A stretch of 64,000 bases of DNA from the NCBI RefSeq assembly GCF_041102575.1, contig NZ_JBGCUE010000004.1, positions 62,001 through 126,000 of the forward strand. Direction: 5' to 3'. Within the stretch, counting starts at the first letter, position 1. Each line of letters begins with the position of its first letter. The position numbers and the translations under genes were made by a program. Below are positions 37,793 through 46,551 of the stretch, one piece after another. Under the pieces are notes generated by a model that had not been told where the DNA came from, ran no database searches, and saw nothing but the letters and a program-made list of their open reading frames with translations. Source of the DNA: Tenuifilum sp. 4138str (GTDB lineage: Bacteria > Bacteroidota > Bacteroidia > Bacteroidales > Tenuifilaceae).

Positions 37793-38338
37793 TTACTGAA
37801 TTTCAACAATGTTACTTGAGGCGGTACATCCATCGGGACTTGTGGTTAATACGTAGTATTTACCAGGTTGTTTTGCATTTTTAAATGCATCCTCGTTAAC
37901 CATTTGGTTCCCGATGTAGTATTTAAGGCTGCAACCCGAAAAGTTCCCTTTAGTTTCAATTTCAACCTTGTTGTTTTTAAGCTTTAAAATTGGTTTAAAA
38001 ATAGGATTAACACTTATTGTAACCGAGCTTGAAGCCTCATTACCCTCATTATCCTTTAGGAAAACTGTAAAAGTGTAAATGCCTTTGCTATTGGGCTTAA
38101 GAATAAGAATATTGCCAAGGTTTTTCTCAACAATCGATAAATCGCCTTCCCATTTGTAACTTATTCCTTCATCGGTACCCATATCGGTTTGGGCCACCAG
38201 GGTTATAGGTTGATTTGCACAAAAATTGGTTTTGTTATTTGGTGTAACTACTTTAACCGCTAAACCCTGAGCATTTAATAGGTTAATACTCAAAGTTAGT
38301 AATATTGTTATAGCTATGAAACTGATAAAGTTACGCAT
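37793..38338 (-). CDS. Small secreted Ig-like protein before the SprB-repeat adhesin
   Basis: This 181-residue protein has a signal peptide ending near LLNAQG, an Ig/PKD-like domain (about 27-110; NFCANQPITLVAQTD, YKWEGDL, KGIYTFTVFLKDNEGN) and a second short domain with two Cys ending SPDGCTASSNIVEIQ. It has the same layout as the first about 200 residues of the adhesin 60 bp downstream (VCQGSGSFTLTVQT, YTWSGD, AGIYNFTCDVED). It lacks a CHU_C-type domain, so it is probably not a T9SS cargo of the same kind. It may be a duplicated adhesin N-terminus or an accessory subunit. Confidence 0.8.
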   Translation of the reverse strand: MRNFISFIAITILLTLSINLLNAQGLAVKVVTPNNKTNFCANQPITLVAQTDMGTDEGISYKWEGDLSIVEKNLGNILILKPNSKGIYTFTVFLKDNEGNEASSSVTISVNPIFKPILKLKNNKVEIETKGNFSGCSLKYYIGNQMVNEDAFKNAKQPGKYYVLTTSPDGCTASSNIVEIQ

Positions 38339-39298
38339 GATATAATTGTTTTATTAATGGAAACTATAAAAAACACTTAACCCAAATTTAATTCGAATGT
38401 AAAGCATTTTTTTGTTAAATCAACACGTAAAGTCAATAAAATTAATGTTTTAACGATAAAAAATATTTAATACATTGATAAACAAACAAATACGATATTT
38501 CCTTTCATTGGCGTTGATTGCAATGATGTTTCAACCCTATTACAAAACTATCAAAAAATCTGCCAAAACATTTAATAATCAGTAAAACAGCGATTAAGAA
38601 TAAATAAGTCTTGATTTATGACCGAATTTGAACTTGGGAAAGGCAATTAATTGGTGTGCTTAAACTAGGACTTGAATGGGTTAGAACGGAATAAATCGGA
38701 ATGTGAGGGAGATAGATGAAGTTCAAGTCCGTTATACGTGAGCCGTGAAACGTTAAAAGTTAAATGCTTGAATTTGAGTGGGAATGAGTGGGAATGAGTC
38801 GGAATATGAGGGAGTTAGAGGAAGTTAGATGAAGTTCAAGTCCGTGAAACGTGAGCCGTGAAACGTTAAAAAGTTAAATGCCTGAATTTGAGTGGGAATA
38901 AATCGGAATGAGCCGGAATGAGTCGGAATGTGAGGGAGTTAGAGGAATTTAGAGGAATTTAGATGAAGTTCAGGTCCGTTAAACGTGAGCCGTGAAATGT
39001 TAAAAGTTAAATGCATGAATTGGGATGGGAATGAGTCGGAATAGACAGAATATGAAAGAGATAGAGAAAGTTAGAGGGAAAATAAAAAGCATAATCAAAA
39101 TATCATGGATTACAAATCGAGCTGAAAGAACGTAGTAAAATTTATTGAGAAAATTCGTCAATTAAATTTTTCAATTTACGAGTTTAAGTTTAAGATCCCC
39201 CTGTTTTTAAAATGGGAAAAACTCATTATTATTTCCAATGCAGAAATTGGTGTTTAGGATAAAATGAGATAATTTTAGGTTAGTCAATACTAGCAATA
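38339..39298. repeat. Gene-free region with a 113-134 bp tandem repeat
   Basis: 38640-39075 holds about 3.3 copies of a unit containing GTTCAAGTCCGTnnnACGTGAGCCGTGAAACGTTAAA and TTAAATGCnTGAATTTGAGTGGGAATGAGTCGGAATGTGAGG. The GTTCAAGTCC landmark lies at 38721, 38834 and 38968 (third copy GTTCAGGTCC). Inner short repeats (GGAATGAGTC, GTTAGAGGA) expand or contract between copies. 38345-38640 and 39075-39298 are plain A/T-rich DNA; the former should hold the promoter of the 38338 gene, but no convincing box pair was found. Confidence 0.75.
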
Positions 39299-40186
39299 TT
39301 AGGGCACCTCTTTACCAATAGATGCAGAATAAACCTGGAACCATTGCTGTGTGGTAAGTTTAGTTTTTAGCGCCAAAAAAGCATTCTTGATCCTTTCAAA
39401 TTTTCCGCTACCTACTACAGGAATAATCCCTGCGGGGTGAGTGACGAGCCAGCTAATTGCTACCTGTTCGGGCAATAGGTTAGTTTCCTCCGAAATTTTG
39501 TGTATGGTCTTTGCAATACGTTTTTCGGTTTCAGATTTTGGATTGAGTATGCTTCCGCCACCTAAAGGCGACCAAGCCATAGGGATAATTCTTTTTTGCA
39601 TCAGGTAATCCAGGTTACCATTGTGCAAATGCTCTAGCTGCAGTGGCGACACCTCAATTTGATTCACCTCCAGTGGGATATTAAGGAATGATTGCAATAG
39701 CTCTGTTTGATGTGGCAAAAAGTTCGAAACCCCAAAGTGCAAAACCTTTCCGGTACTTTTTAGATGGTTAAATGCTGTAGCTACCTCTTCAGGGTTAAGT
39801 AAGGGTGATGGCCTGTGAAGCAGTAAAAGATCGATACGGTCAGTTCTAAAATTCTTAAGCGATTGCTCTACCGAGCTAACAATATGATCATAGCTGTAAT
39901 CGTAATGCTTTGTGGTTACATCGGGAAACCTTTCAGAAATAAGACGTATCCCACACTTAGTAACTATCTGAATTTGATTACGGACCTCGGGCTTAAGAGC
40001 CAGGGCATCGCCAAAAAGTTTTTCACAGGAGTAGTTGCCATAAATATCGGCACTATCAATTGTAGTAATACCTATATCGATGCATTGTTGGGTTAGGTAA
40101 AGGAGTTCATGCTGGCTCAAATTCCATTCGGGTAGTCGCCAGTGACCCCATACCAAAGGCGAAAGCGATATCCTGTCAGATCTCAT
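39299..40186 (-). CDS. Aldo/keto reductase, YdhF type
   Basis: This 295-residue protein closely follows E. coli YdhF: LSPLVWGHWRLPEWNLS, DSADIYGNYSCEKLFGDAL (Asp47, Tyr49), VTKCG (Lys77), LLLLHRPSPLLNPEEVA (catalytic His region), and PVVGSGKFERI for the NADP phosphate. It should reduce carbonyl substrates with NADPH in the cytoplasm; the natural substrate is unknown. The start at 40186 is preferred over 40243 because MRSDRISL aligns with the family start and avoids overlap with the chemoreceptor gene. It lies 10 bp after that gene on the same strand. Confidence 0.9.
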   Translation of the reverse strand: MRSDRISLSPLVWGHWRLPEWNLSQHELLYLTQQCIDIGITTIDSADIYGNYSCEKLFGDALALKPEVRNQIQIVTKCGIRLISERFPDVTTKHYDYSYDHIVSSVEQSLKNFRTDRIDLLLLHRPSPLLNPEEVATAFNHLKSTGKVLHFGVSNFLPHQTELLQSFLNIPLEVNQIEVSPLQLEHLHNGNLDYLMQKRIIPMAWSPLGGGSILNPKSETEKRIAKTIHKISEETNLLPEQVAISWLVTHPAGIIPVVGSGKFERIKNAFLALKTKLTTQQWFQVYSASIGKEVP

Positions 40187-40196
40187 TTTACAGCGA

Positions 40197-42095
40197 TTAA
40201 TCAATTTTATAGAACGATGATGCATCTTTAAGGTCAGCGGCAAGCTTTAACAGGTGCTCGGAATAGGTTCTAAGGTCGTTAGCTGTGTCGCTGGTGAACT
40301 TGCTAACATCTGAAAGTTTTTGCATGGAATCGCCTATCCGGTTTGTTTCCTGCTGTTGATCATCAAATTCAAACGAGAGCTGTTTGGCATGTTCGGCAAT
40401 TCGCTTAACCTCATGGGCTAACTTTTCCATAACGTTACGAACCTCTTCCACTGTGGCAAGGCTTGAGTTTGCCAGATTTACTATGTCCTGTGCAGCCTGT
40501 TTCGACCGTTCGGCAAGCTTGCGCACCTCGCCAGCAACCACAGCAAAACCCCGTCCGTGCTCGCCAGCCCTTGCTGCCTCAACGGCAGCATTTAGTGCGA
40601 GAATGTTGGTTTGGAAAGCAATATCGTTTACAACCTGTATTCTATCGGCAACCATTTTCATTGCATCGAGCGCTTTTGCTGAGGTTTGGCTACCTTGCTT
40701 TATGGTATCAACAGCCTTGTTCGATATGTCGAGCTGTTCCTGAACCGACTTTGTGCTCTGCCCAATGGACTTAACCATTCGATGGATGGAGTCCGAAACC
40801 TCATCGGTGGTTAGGGTTAACTCGCCTACAGTAGAGGTGAGCGTTTCAGAGCTGGTGTTCATGGTTTTTCCGGTATCCATAATGCTTTCGGAAACCTGCC
40901 CTATTCCCCTGAACGTATCGCGTAACCTGGCAGCCATATCGGTAAGCGATTTCGAGAGCGTTCCAATCTCATCATCGGAATTATCGTTAAAAGCTGCTTG
41001 TAAGTTTCCTTTGCTAATTTCCTGAGCAAATTCAACCCCACGAGTTACACGTTTCGATATTTGATTGGAGATTATGCTTATTACCCCGCTAATCAGGATT
41101 AAACCGATAATTCCAATGATAATTAGAGAATATGTACGGGAACGCGATTCGGTTAAAACATCATCAATTATCACAATTACGCCTAGGCACCAGGGTGAGT
41201 CCGATCCTTTCATGGTAATGGGGTTAAAGTAGGCTACCACCTCCTTGCCTGTGTCGGAATGCTTGGCTGAAATTGTGAAGGCTTCGCCCCTGGCAATTTT
41301 ATCGGAGATATGGTGAATACTATCCTCTTCGGCATTTATTTCCCTCATTGTTTTTCCCAAAACAGTTGTATCGGGGTGTGAAACGTAAACGCTGCCGTTG
41401 GATAGCAGGAAGGCATAGCTGTTTTTAAAAAGCTTTAGCTTATCAACACGTTCCTTGATTTCTGTCAGGGTAATGTCGCAGCCAACTGTACCCACTAGTT
41501 GGTTCCCATACGAGATTGGGCTTACCAGGCTGGTCATGGGAATTTTTACCCTATCGGCGTTGGTGTATTTCCAGTAGTAAGGCTCAAGAATGGTGTTGCC
41601 TTTTAAATTTTTTGTAACCCAGAGGCTTTTACTTGAGAGGTTCTCGAACGTAACGGTATCCTGCCGATATTTTAGAATATCGTCCTCCCAGTAAAATGTG
41701 CAACGCAAACGCCCCTTGCTTTTGCCGGTTCTGTCAATCTTGGACAAGTCCCAGTTTACCCAAAGCGATTTTATGTTATGATGCTCCTTAAGGACGTCGG
41801 AAACCATTCTGTTTTGCAGTTCAATCCAATCCTTTTGGTTTGTATTGTTGAATGCACGAAAAGCCTCGGCTAGTGTTTTTGTTATACTCAGTTCCTGGTT
41901 GAGTTGATCCTCGAAACTGCGGGCTGTTTCATTAACCAGCGTGTTAACATAGCTATGAGCATCCTTAAGGTTATCGTGCTGTATGCTCTTAATGATGAAT
42001 ACGAAAACTATCAGATATACAATGGCTGAGATGCCAACAAGGAGGAGAAGCATCTTGCTTTGTAAACGCCTTAAGTTTAATAATTTCATAGTCAA
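40197..42095 (-). CDS. Methyl-accepting chemotaxis protein with a dCache-type sensor
   Basis: This 632-residue receptor has TM1 (about 15-37), a periplasmic double-Cache domain (about 40-315; [33 protein letters not shown]), TM2 (about 322-343), HAMP (about 344-395), and a cytoplasmic signalling domain with the tip motif [23 protein letters not shown]. dCache domains usually bind small metabolites. No che genes are in the window. The receptor may feed a Che system that controls surface motility or another output; that link to the adhesins is inference. Confidence 0.92.
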   Translation of the reverse strand: MTMKLLNLRRLQSKMLLLLVGISAIVYLIVFVFIIKSIQHDNLKDAHSYVNTLVNETARSFEDQLNQELSITKTLAEAFRAFNNTNQKDWIELQNRMVSDVLKEHHNIKSLWVNWDLSKIDRTGKSKGRLRCTFYWEDDILKYRQDTVTFENLSSKSLWVTKNLKGNTILEPYYWKYTNADRVKIPMTSLVSPISYGNQLVGTVGCDITLTEIKERVDKLKLFKNSYAFLLSNGSVYVSHPDTTVLGKTMREINAEEDSIHHISDKIARGEAFTISAKHSDTGKEVVAYFNPITMKGSDSPWCLGVIVIIDDVLTESRSRTYSLIIIGIIGLILISGVISIISNQISKRVTRGVEFAQEISKGNLQAAFNDNSDDEIGTLSKSLTDMAARLRDTFRGIGQVSESIMDTGKTMNTSSETLTSTVGELTLTTDEVSDSIHRMVKSIGQSTKSVQEQLDISNKAVDTIKQGSQTSAKALDAMKMVADRIQVVNDIAFQTNILALNAAVEAARAGEHGRGFAVVAGEVRKLAERSKQAAQDIVNLANSSLATVEEVRNVMEKLAHEVKRIAEHAKQLSFEFDDQQQETNRIGDSMQKLSDVSKFTSDTANDLRTYSEHLLKLAADLKDASSFYKID

Positions 42096-42234
42096 TAATT
42101 TAATACCAGGTGAGATAGGTAAATATCCTTGGCAAAATAAATTTTTAACATAACTTAAGCAAACAAATCGATTTTTTTGTAATTTGTAAAATGCATTTAT
42201 TGACAGATTAAGGAATCTATAAAGTTAATATTCA

Positions 42235-42693
42235 ATGAAAAACAGACTAACCAATTTTACCATTTACTTGAGCATACTCTACACTGTTACGATGTTATCG
42301 TGTGGTAAAGCGTTGCCCACTAAGGAAAGTTTGAAATCCGAGATATTTGAGGTAGAATCACAGTTTTGTGATTATGTCAGGCAGCATGGTATTGCTGAAG
42401 GTTTTGCATTTTTTGCCGATGATTCGGCAACAATTCTTCGTGGCCGCGATAGCCTAATTAAAGGGAAAAATGCTATTTACCACTACTACTCAAACCCTCA
42501 GTACCTAGGGGCAAAAGTCGATTGGAAGCCTGATTTTGTAGAGGTTTCAAAAAGTGGCGACTTAGCTTACACTTATGGCCATTATACCTGGAAGGTTCCC
42601 AAAAGCAATGCCGACACATTGGTTGTTAAAGGAATTTTCCATACGGTATGGAAGCGCCAAACCGATGGAACATGGAAGTACGTTTGGGATTAA
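42235..42693 (+). CDS. DUF4440/SnoaL-like lipoprotein
   Basis: This 152-residue protein has a signal ending in the lipobox MLSC (C23), then an NTF2-like fold: a helix (VESQFCDYVRQHGIAEGFAFF), ADDSATILRGRDSLIKG, and strands ending FHTVWKRQTDGTWKYVWD. The same fold is found in SnoaL and DUF4440 proteins, which bind small ligands or act as isomerases. The specific role is unknown. It is the first of four close plus-strand genes. Confidence 0.8.
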   Translation: MKNRLTNFTIYLSILYTVTMLSCGKALPTKESLKSEIFEVESQFCDYVRQHGIAEGFAFFADDSATILRGRDSLIKGKNAIYHYYSNPQYLGAKVDWKPDFVEVSKSGDLAYTYGHYTWKVPKSNADTLVVKGIFHTVWKRQTDGTWKYVWD

Positions 42694-42717
42694 TTATATT
42701 GAAAATTTTTAAAAGAT

Positions 42718-43545
42718 ATGGAACCCGAAAAACAGATTTGGCAATCGTCGAGCGGGAAAAACATTTTTGCATGGCAAATTAAACCCGTTGCTGCACCAAA
42801 GGCAATCATCCTAATTGTACATGGGCATGGAGAGCATTCGCTAAGGTATGTGCCCTGGGCAAAACGATTTGCATACCATGGCTTTTTAGTTCAGTCGTGG
42901 GACCACATTGGGCATGGCCAATCCGAAGGTAGAAGAGGGCATATCAAATACTTTGAGCAGCTGCTCTTTGAAATTGATTTGGCTATTACAAAAATTTCCC
43001 ACGATTATCCAAAACTGCCAATAATACTTTACGGGCACAGCATGGGAGGAAACATTGCCCTGAACTATGCCATAAATAGACCAACCAAACTTGATCTATT
43101 GGTTGTAACCTCTCCTTGGTTAAAATTGGCAGTTCCTCCATCACCTGTAATGGAGGCTCTTAGTGAGTTCATGAATTTGGTTGCTCCATTTATTCAAATA
43201 AAATCGACCGTAAAGCCTGAGCAAATCTCCCAAATTCCTGAGGAGGTGGAGAAGTATGCAACCGATCCACTCAATCATGGGCTTATTACTCCTAGGCTTT
43301 ATACATCAATCACAAGTTCCACCAAGTACATTTTTGGCAATGCCCAAAAGATTAGTATTCCTACTCTACTCATGCATGGCAGCGGCGATTCAATTACCTC
43401 GCATATAGCTACCAATGAGTTATCGCATAAAATTCCTAAGGCAACATACATTGAGTGGAGCGGATGTTACCATGAATTGCATCATGAGCGGGAAAGGGAT
43501 GAGGTTTTCAATTCAATACTGAACTGGATTAATGAGCAGCTCTAA
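42718..43545 (+). CDS. Alpha/beta hydrolase (monoacylglycerol lipase-like)
   Basis: This 275-residue protein has the nucleophile elbow GHSMGG (Ser108), an oxyanion loop VHGHGEHS (about 34-41), an acid in HGSGDSITS and the catalytic His in GCYHELHHE. The pattern fits the Hydrolase_4/monoglyceride lipase group, which hydrolyses lipid or other esters. It has no signal peptide. It overlaps the GSCFA gene by 14 bp, so the two are translationally coupled. Confidence 0.88.
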   Translation: MEPEKQIWQSSSGKNIFAWQIKPVAAPKAIILIVHGHGEHSLRYVPWAKRFAYHGFLVQSWDHIGHGQSEGRRGHIKYFEQLLFEIDLAITKISHDYPKLPIILYGHSMGGNIALNYAINRPTKLDLLVVTSPWLKLAVPPSPVMEALSEFMNLVAPFIQIKSTVKPEQISQIPEEVEKYATDPLNHGLITPRLYTSITSSTKYIFGNAQKISIPTLLMHGSGDSITSHIATNELSHKIPKATYIEWSGCYHELHHERERDEVFNSILNWINEQL

Positions 43546-44533
43546 AATTGATTTCCGCACTGAGGTTACTGTAAGCGATTATCCTTTCCGTATTAGCTAC
43601 CAAACACCTGTACTTTTCTGCGGTTCGTGCTTTGCCGAGAATATAGGTGGAATTATGCAAAGCTATAAAATGCCAGTACAGGTTAACCCGTTCGGGGTGG
43701 TTTACAATCCTTTATCGGTTGCAAAGGTGTTGAGGAACATTCTGCAAAATAAGCAGTATACTGGTAACGATTTAAATCACAGGAATGGCTTATGGTTCAG
43801 CTTTGATCACTACACCCGGTTCTCGTCCGAGAGTCAAGAAGAATGCCTGCTTAAAATTAATGATGCTTGCAGTAGCGCCCATGAATTCATTAAAAAGGCA
43901 AACTTGATAGCGGTAACATTTGGTACTGCACGGGTTTACAGGCTTGTAACAACGGGTCAGGTAGTGGCTAACTGTCATAAAATTCCTGCAAAGGAATTTA
44001 CCCATACCCTGCTCTCAGTTGACGAGATTGTAACCGAGTGGTCGGAACTGATTGACGAGGTTTTGGCGGTAAGTCCGAACACTCGGTTTCTTTTTACAGT
44101 TAGTCCAATCAGGCACTGGAAGGATGGAGCAATTGGCAACCAGCTTAGTAAATCGACTCTTATTCTGGCTGTACACAGGTTAGTTGAAATCTATTCTGAC
44201 AAAGCATTCTATTTCCCTGGATACGAAATCATGATGGATGATTTAAGGGACTACCGTTTTTACGATACGGATATGCTTCACCCATCGCAGCTTGCGGTCG
44301 ATTACATCTGGCAAAAGTTCTCCGATGCTCTTATTGAGCGCCAGGCAATGCAAGTGACGGAAAAGGTTCATAGAATACAACAGGCCTTAAGCCATAGACC
44401 GGTTAATCCCAAATCCCAAGAATTTAAAAGGTTTGTAGATAAAATTTTGAATGAGGTAAATAGCATTCAAAAGCAATACCCCTTTCTTAACTTTTACGAA
44501 GAGGTAAACAAATTAAAAAGTTATATAGTATGA
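43532..44533 (+). CDS. GSCFA domain protein
   Basis: This 333-residue protein carries the defining motif VLFCGSCFAENIGG (G31-S32-C33-F34-A35), then FGVVYNPLS, GTARVYR, SPIRHWKDG and a YDTDMLHPSQLAVDYIWQKF block. The last recalls the Asp-His pair of SGNH hydrolases, so an esterase activity is plausible but unproven. It is cytoplasmic, with no signal. It overlaps its neighbours on both sides (14 bp and 4 bp), giving one tight operon with the hydrolase and the following envelope protein. Confidence 0.9.
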   Translation: MSSSKIDFRTEVTVSDYPFRISYQTPVLFCGSCFAENIGGIMQSYKMPVQVNPFGVVYNPLSVAKVLRNILQNKQYTGNDLNHRNGLWFSFDHYTRFSSESQEECLLKINDACSSAHEFIKKANLIAVTFGTARVYRLVTTGQVVANCHKIPAKEFTHTLLSVDEIVTEWSELIDEVLAVSPNTRFLFTVSPIRHWKDGAIGNQLSKSTLILAVHRLVEIYSDKAFYFPGYEIMMDDLRDYRFYDTDMLHPSQLAVDYIWQKFSDALIERQAMQVTEKVHRIQQALSHRPVNPKSQEFKRFVDKILNEVNSIQKQYPFLNFYEEVNKLKSYIV

Positions 44534-45153
44534 TTTTATTCAAGAGTTTAAGAGTGTTGCTAAATGTTTTTCCCGTAACTGCCTGTTTGTTTTTTGCTGC
44601 TACTAATGCCTTTTCGCAGGATTCCACATGGGTTTGGCGTGAGAAGGGTAGCAGTAGCCTTAAGTTTTTTGGTTTAATAGCGTATCAGGAAGGGCGGGGT
44701 GAGCAGGGGTTTGGCATCCCTTTAGGCATAGGATTCCAAAAGCATTACCTAAACGGACGCTGGAGGGTAAATACCTCCATACAGGCAGCATCATACAGGA
44801 CCTTTGCTATTACCGATGTCCCCGATAGCTACTACAGGGTAACTACTTTAGGCATATATTCAGATTTCGACATACTCAGGTATTACTCCTTTTCGGTTGT
44901 CCTTGGTGCCGGGGCTGGCCTATCGTATTCCCGAGGAATTACTTTAAGCTGGTGGAATGAGAATTTTGGTCAAACCATCCAAGATGAACCGTTCAATAGG
45001 TGGTACCCTTCAGTCTATTTAGCATACGGTATTCGCATAGCTCCTCGTAAAAGCAAGTATGCCGTTGAGATATTCCTGCCACCCGGAGGGCATGCCAACA
45101 AAAATTTCTACCTGTTACATGCCATCAGAGTAGGGGTTGACTATAAATTCTAG
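44530..45153 (+). CDS. Predicted outer-membrane beta-barrel protein of unknown function
   Basis: This 207-residue protein has a signal peptide ending near TNAFSQ. The rest alternates in beta-strand style (FGLIAYQEGRGEQGFGIPLG, VNTSIQAASYRTF, FSVVLGAGAGLSYSRG) and ends with an aromatic-rich strand HAIRVGVDYKF, as barrels do. I do not recognise the family. It overlaps the GSCFA stop (ATGA), and its own stop overlaps the convergent aldolase gene by 4 bp. Confidence 0.72.
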   Translation: MILFKSLRVLLNVFPVTACLFFAATNAFSQDSTWVWREKGSSSLKFFGLIAYQEGRGEQGFGIPLGIGFQKHYLNGRWRVNTSIQAASYRTFAITDVPDSYYRVTTLGIYSDFDILRYYSFSVVLGAGAGLSYSRGITLSWWNENFGQTIQDEPFNRWYPSVYLAYGIRIAPRKSKYAVEIFLPPGGHANKNFYLLHAIRVGVDYKF

Positions 45154-45749
45154 AGCGATTGTTCTTTCCAGTTCAGTAGGGTTTGAGCAGCACTGGCAAT
45201 GTCGGGCCCAAAGGATACTATACCTTCTTCGTGCCCAGCCATAACAAGTATGCCCTTGCTTTTGAGGTCGGTTTGGCTGTAGAGCCTAATTACCTCCTTA
45301 GCCATTTCAGGGGTTCCATACTCTGCTTGTTTCCCTGTCTTAGGAACACGGCGCAGCAGTGCGCGCCACAGGTTTAGGTTGTGGATATGGATAACTGCAC
45401 CAATTTTGGGATCGCAAAGATAAAGCACTGCGTGTGTCATCGATTCCGACGAAGCTATGACTGGGCCAGTAGCATCAACAGTATTCCTATGAATGTTAAA
45501 CGAGGTAACCAGGGCAAAGTGCTGTTTGCCAATCTCGGCAAACCCACCCGTTCCACTACCGGTAATCAGAAACTCATTACCACTTGTCCGGCAGCTTAGG
45601 TTCCCGTAACCAATTCCCTTACTATCAACCCCCACAAATCCCTTTTTATATAAAACCTGACGCCAGTATATCAGTTCCTCAGTAAGGGGCGATTCAATAG
45701 GGTCGGTTTTTGTCCAGTTGCAGTTGAATTTGATTATACCGTCTTTCAT
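45150..45749 (-). CDS. Class II aldolase/adducin family protein (candidate Ald2 or MtnB)
   Basis: This 199-residue protein has GNLSCR (50-54), GSGTGGF, the catalytic SSE (100-102) with H106, a HIH metal pair (H121, H123) and MAGHEEG for the third His. These are the zinc site of fuculose-phosphate aldolase and MtnB. With mtnA and mtnP close by, it probably acts on 5-methylthioribulose-1-phosphate, either cleaving it to DHAP and an aldehyde (Ald2) or dehydrating it (MtnB). No mtnC, mtnD or mtnK is near, which favours the aldolase reading but does not prove it. Confidence 0.78.
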   Translation of the reverse strand: MKDGIIKFNCNWTKTDPIESPLTEELIYWRQVLYKKGFVGVDSKGIGYGNLSCRTSGNEFLITGSGTGGFAEIGKQHFALVTSFNIHRNTVDATGPVIASSESMTHAVLYLCDPKIGAVIHIHNLNLWRALLRRVPKTGKQAEYGTPEMAKEVIRLYSQTDLKSKGILVMAGHEEGIVSFGPDIASAAQTLLNWKEQSL

Positions 45750-46028
45750 GGGTTACGAAAATTCAATAAACTAAAAGTTTGGATTGGTTCTGGGATTAAG
45801 TAATTAGATAACAAAATTAAAAAGATCTACTAATAATTTGTTAACCAAGTATCGGGTAGAGTAAACAAACTAAATTTGAGAAAATAAAAGTTTGAGAAAT
45901 TATTATGAGTAACAAAGAACTTATAAACTTAAGTATTTTCTGAAATTCTTGTCGTTGGTATGTCTTTCATTATATTAGAATTACATTATTTCCTAAGACT
46001 TAATATGAAGTTCCAAGCAATATGAGTC

Positions 46029-46544
46029 TTAAAAGGATGTTGAATTATTGCATTTGAACCTTTCAATAATTTTATCCCAATTTTCTTTAAATTCTTTAAT
46101 GTGTTTTGGCTCAACAGTAAATCCTTCATAAGACTTACCTTGTTTATTTACTTCATCAATATATATTAAAACATTATTTTTAATATTAACCTTTCGAGTT
46201 GGGTGTTTTGATAAATATTCATTTCTAGCTTTTTGAATAACACTATTCCAATCATTTCGGTCTAGAATATAAAAGTCTGGTCGTTGTCTATCATGTATTT
46301 CCTCCATATCTACAAAAACAATAAATGAGTTATTATCATTAATACCTTTGCAATTAGGCCAAGCAGGGCCTTGTTTACACTTAACTTCAATTTTTAAAAG
46401 TGTATCTGAATCCTCAGAAAAGATTATTAAGTCTGTTCGTTTTTGATTTCCAAGTGTAAGTTGAGCATAAACATTTCGTTTGCCCAATTCTGCTGCAACA
46501 TAATACTCTCCAGTTATTCCTAGAATTGATTTACTGACTTTCAT
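46029..46544 (-). CDS. PD-(D/E)XK nuclease-like protein
   Basis: This 171-residue protein starts with GITGEYYVAAELGKR (Glu13) and has D38 in RTDLIIF followed by E53-V-K55 in LLKIEVKCKQ, a standard PD-(D/E)XK metal site. The C-terminal part is helical and charged. It may be a DNA nuclease; no methylase or partner gene is present. It begins 7 bp after mtnA on the same strand and separates it from the aldolase gene. Its base composition is clearly more A/T-rich than mtnA, which suggests insertion into the operon by transfer. Confidence 0.7.
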   Translation of the reverse strand: MKVSKSILGITGEYYVAAELGKRNVYAQLTLGNQKRTDLIIFSEDSDTLLKIEVKCKQGPAWPNCKGINDNNSFIVFVDMEEIHDRQRPDFYILDRNDWNSVIQKARNEYLSKHPTRKVNIKNNVLIYIDEVNKQGKSYEGFTVEPKHIKEFKENWDKIIERFKCNNSTSF

Positions 46545-46551
46545 TTTATTG

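Noticed and set aside
40384-41025. Plus-strand frames opposite the chemoreceptor
   Set aside because: They are complementary to the conserved MCP signalling domain and show no family features of their own.
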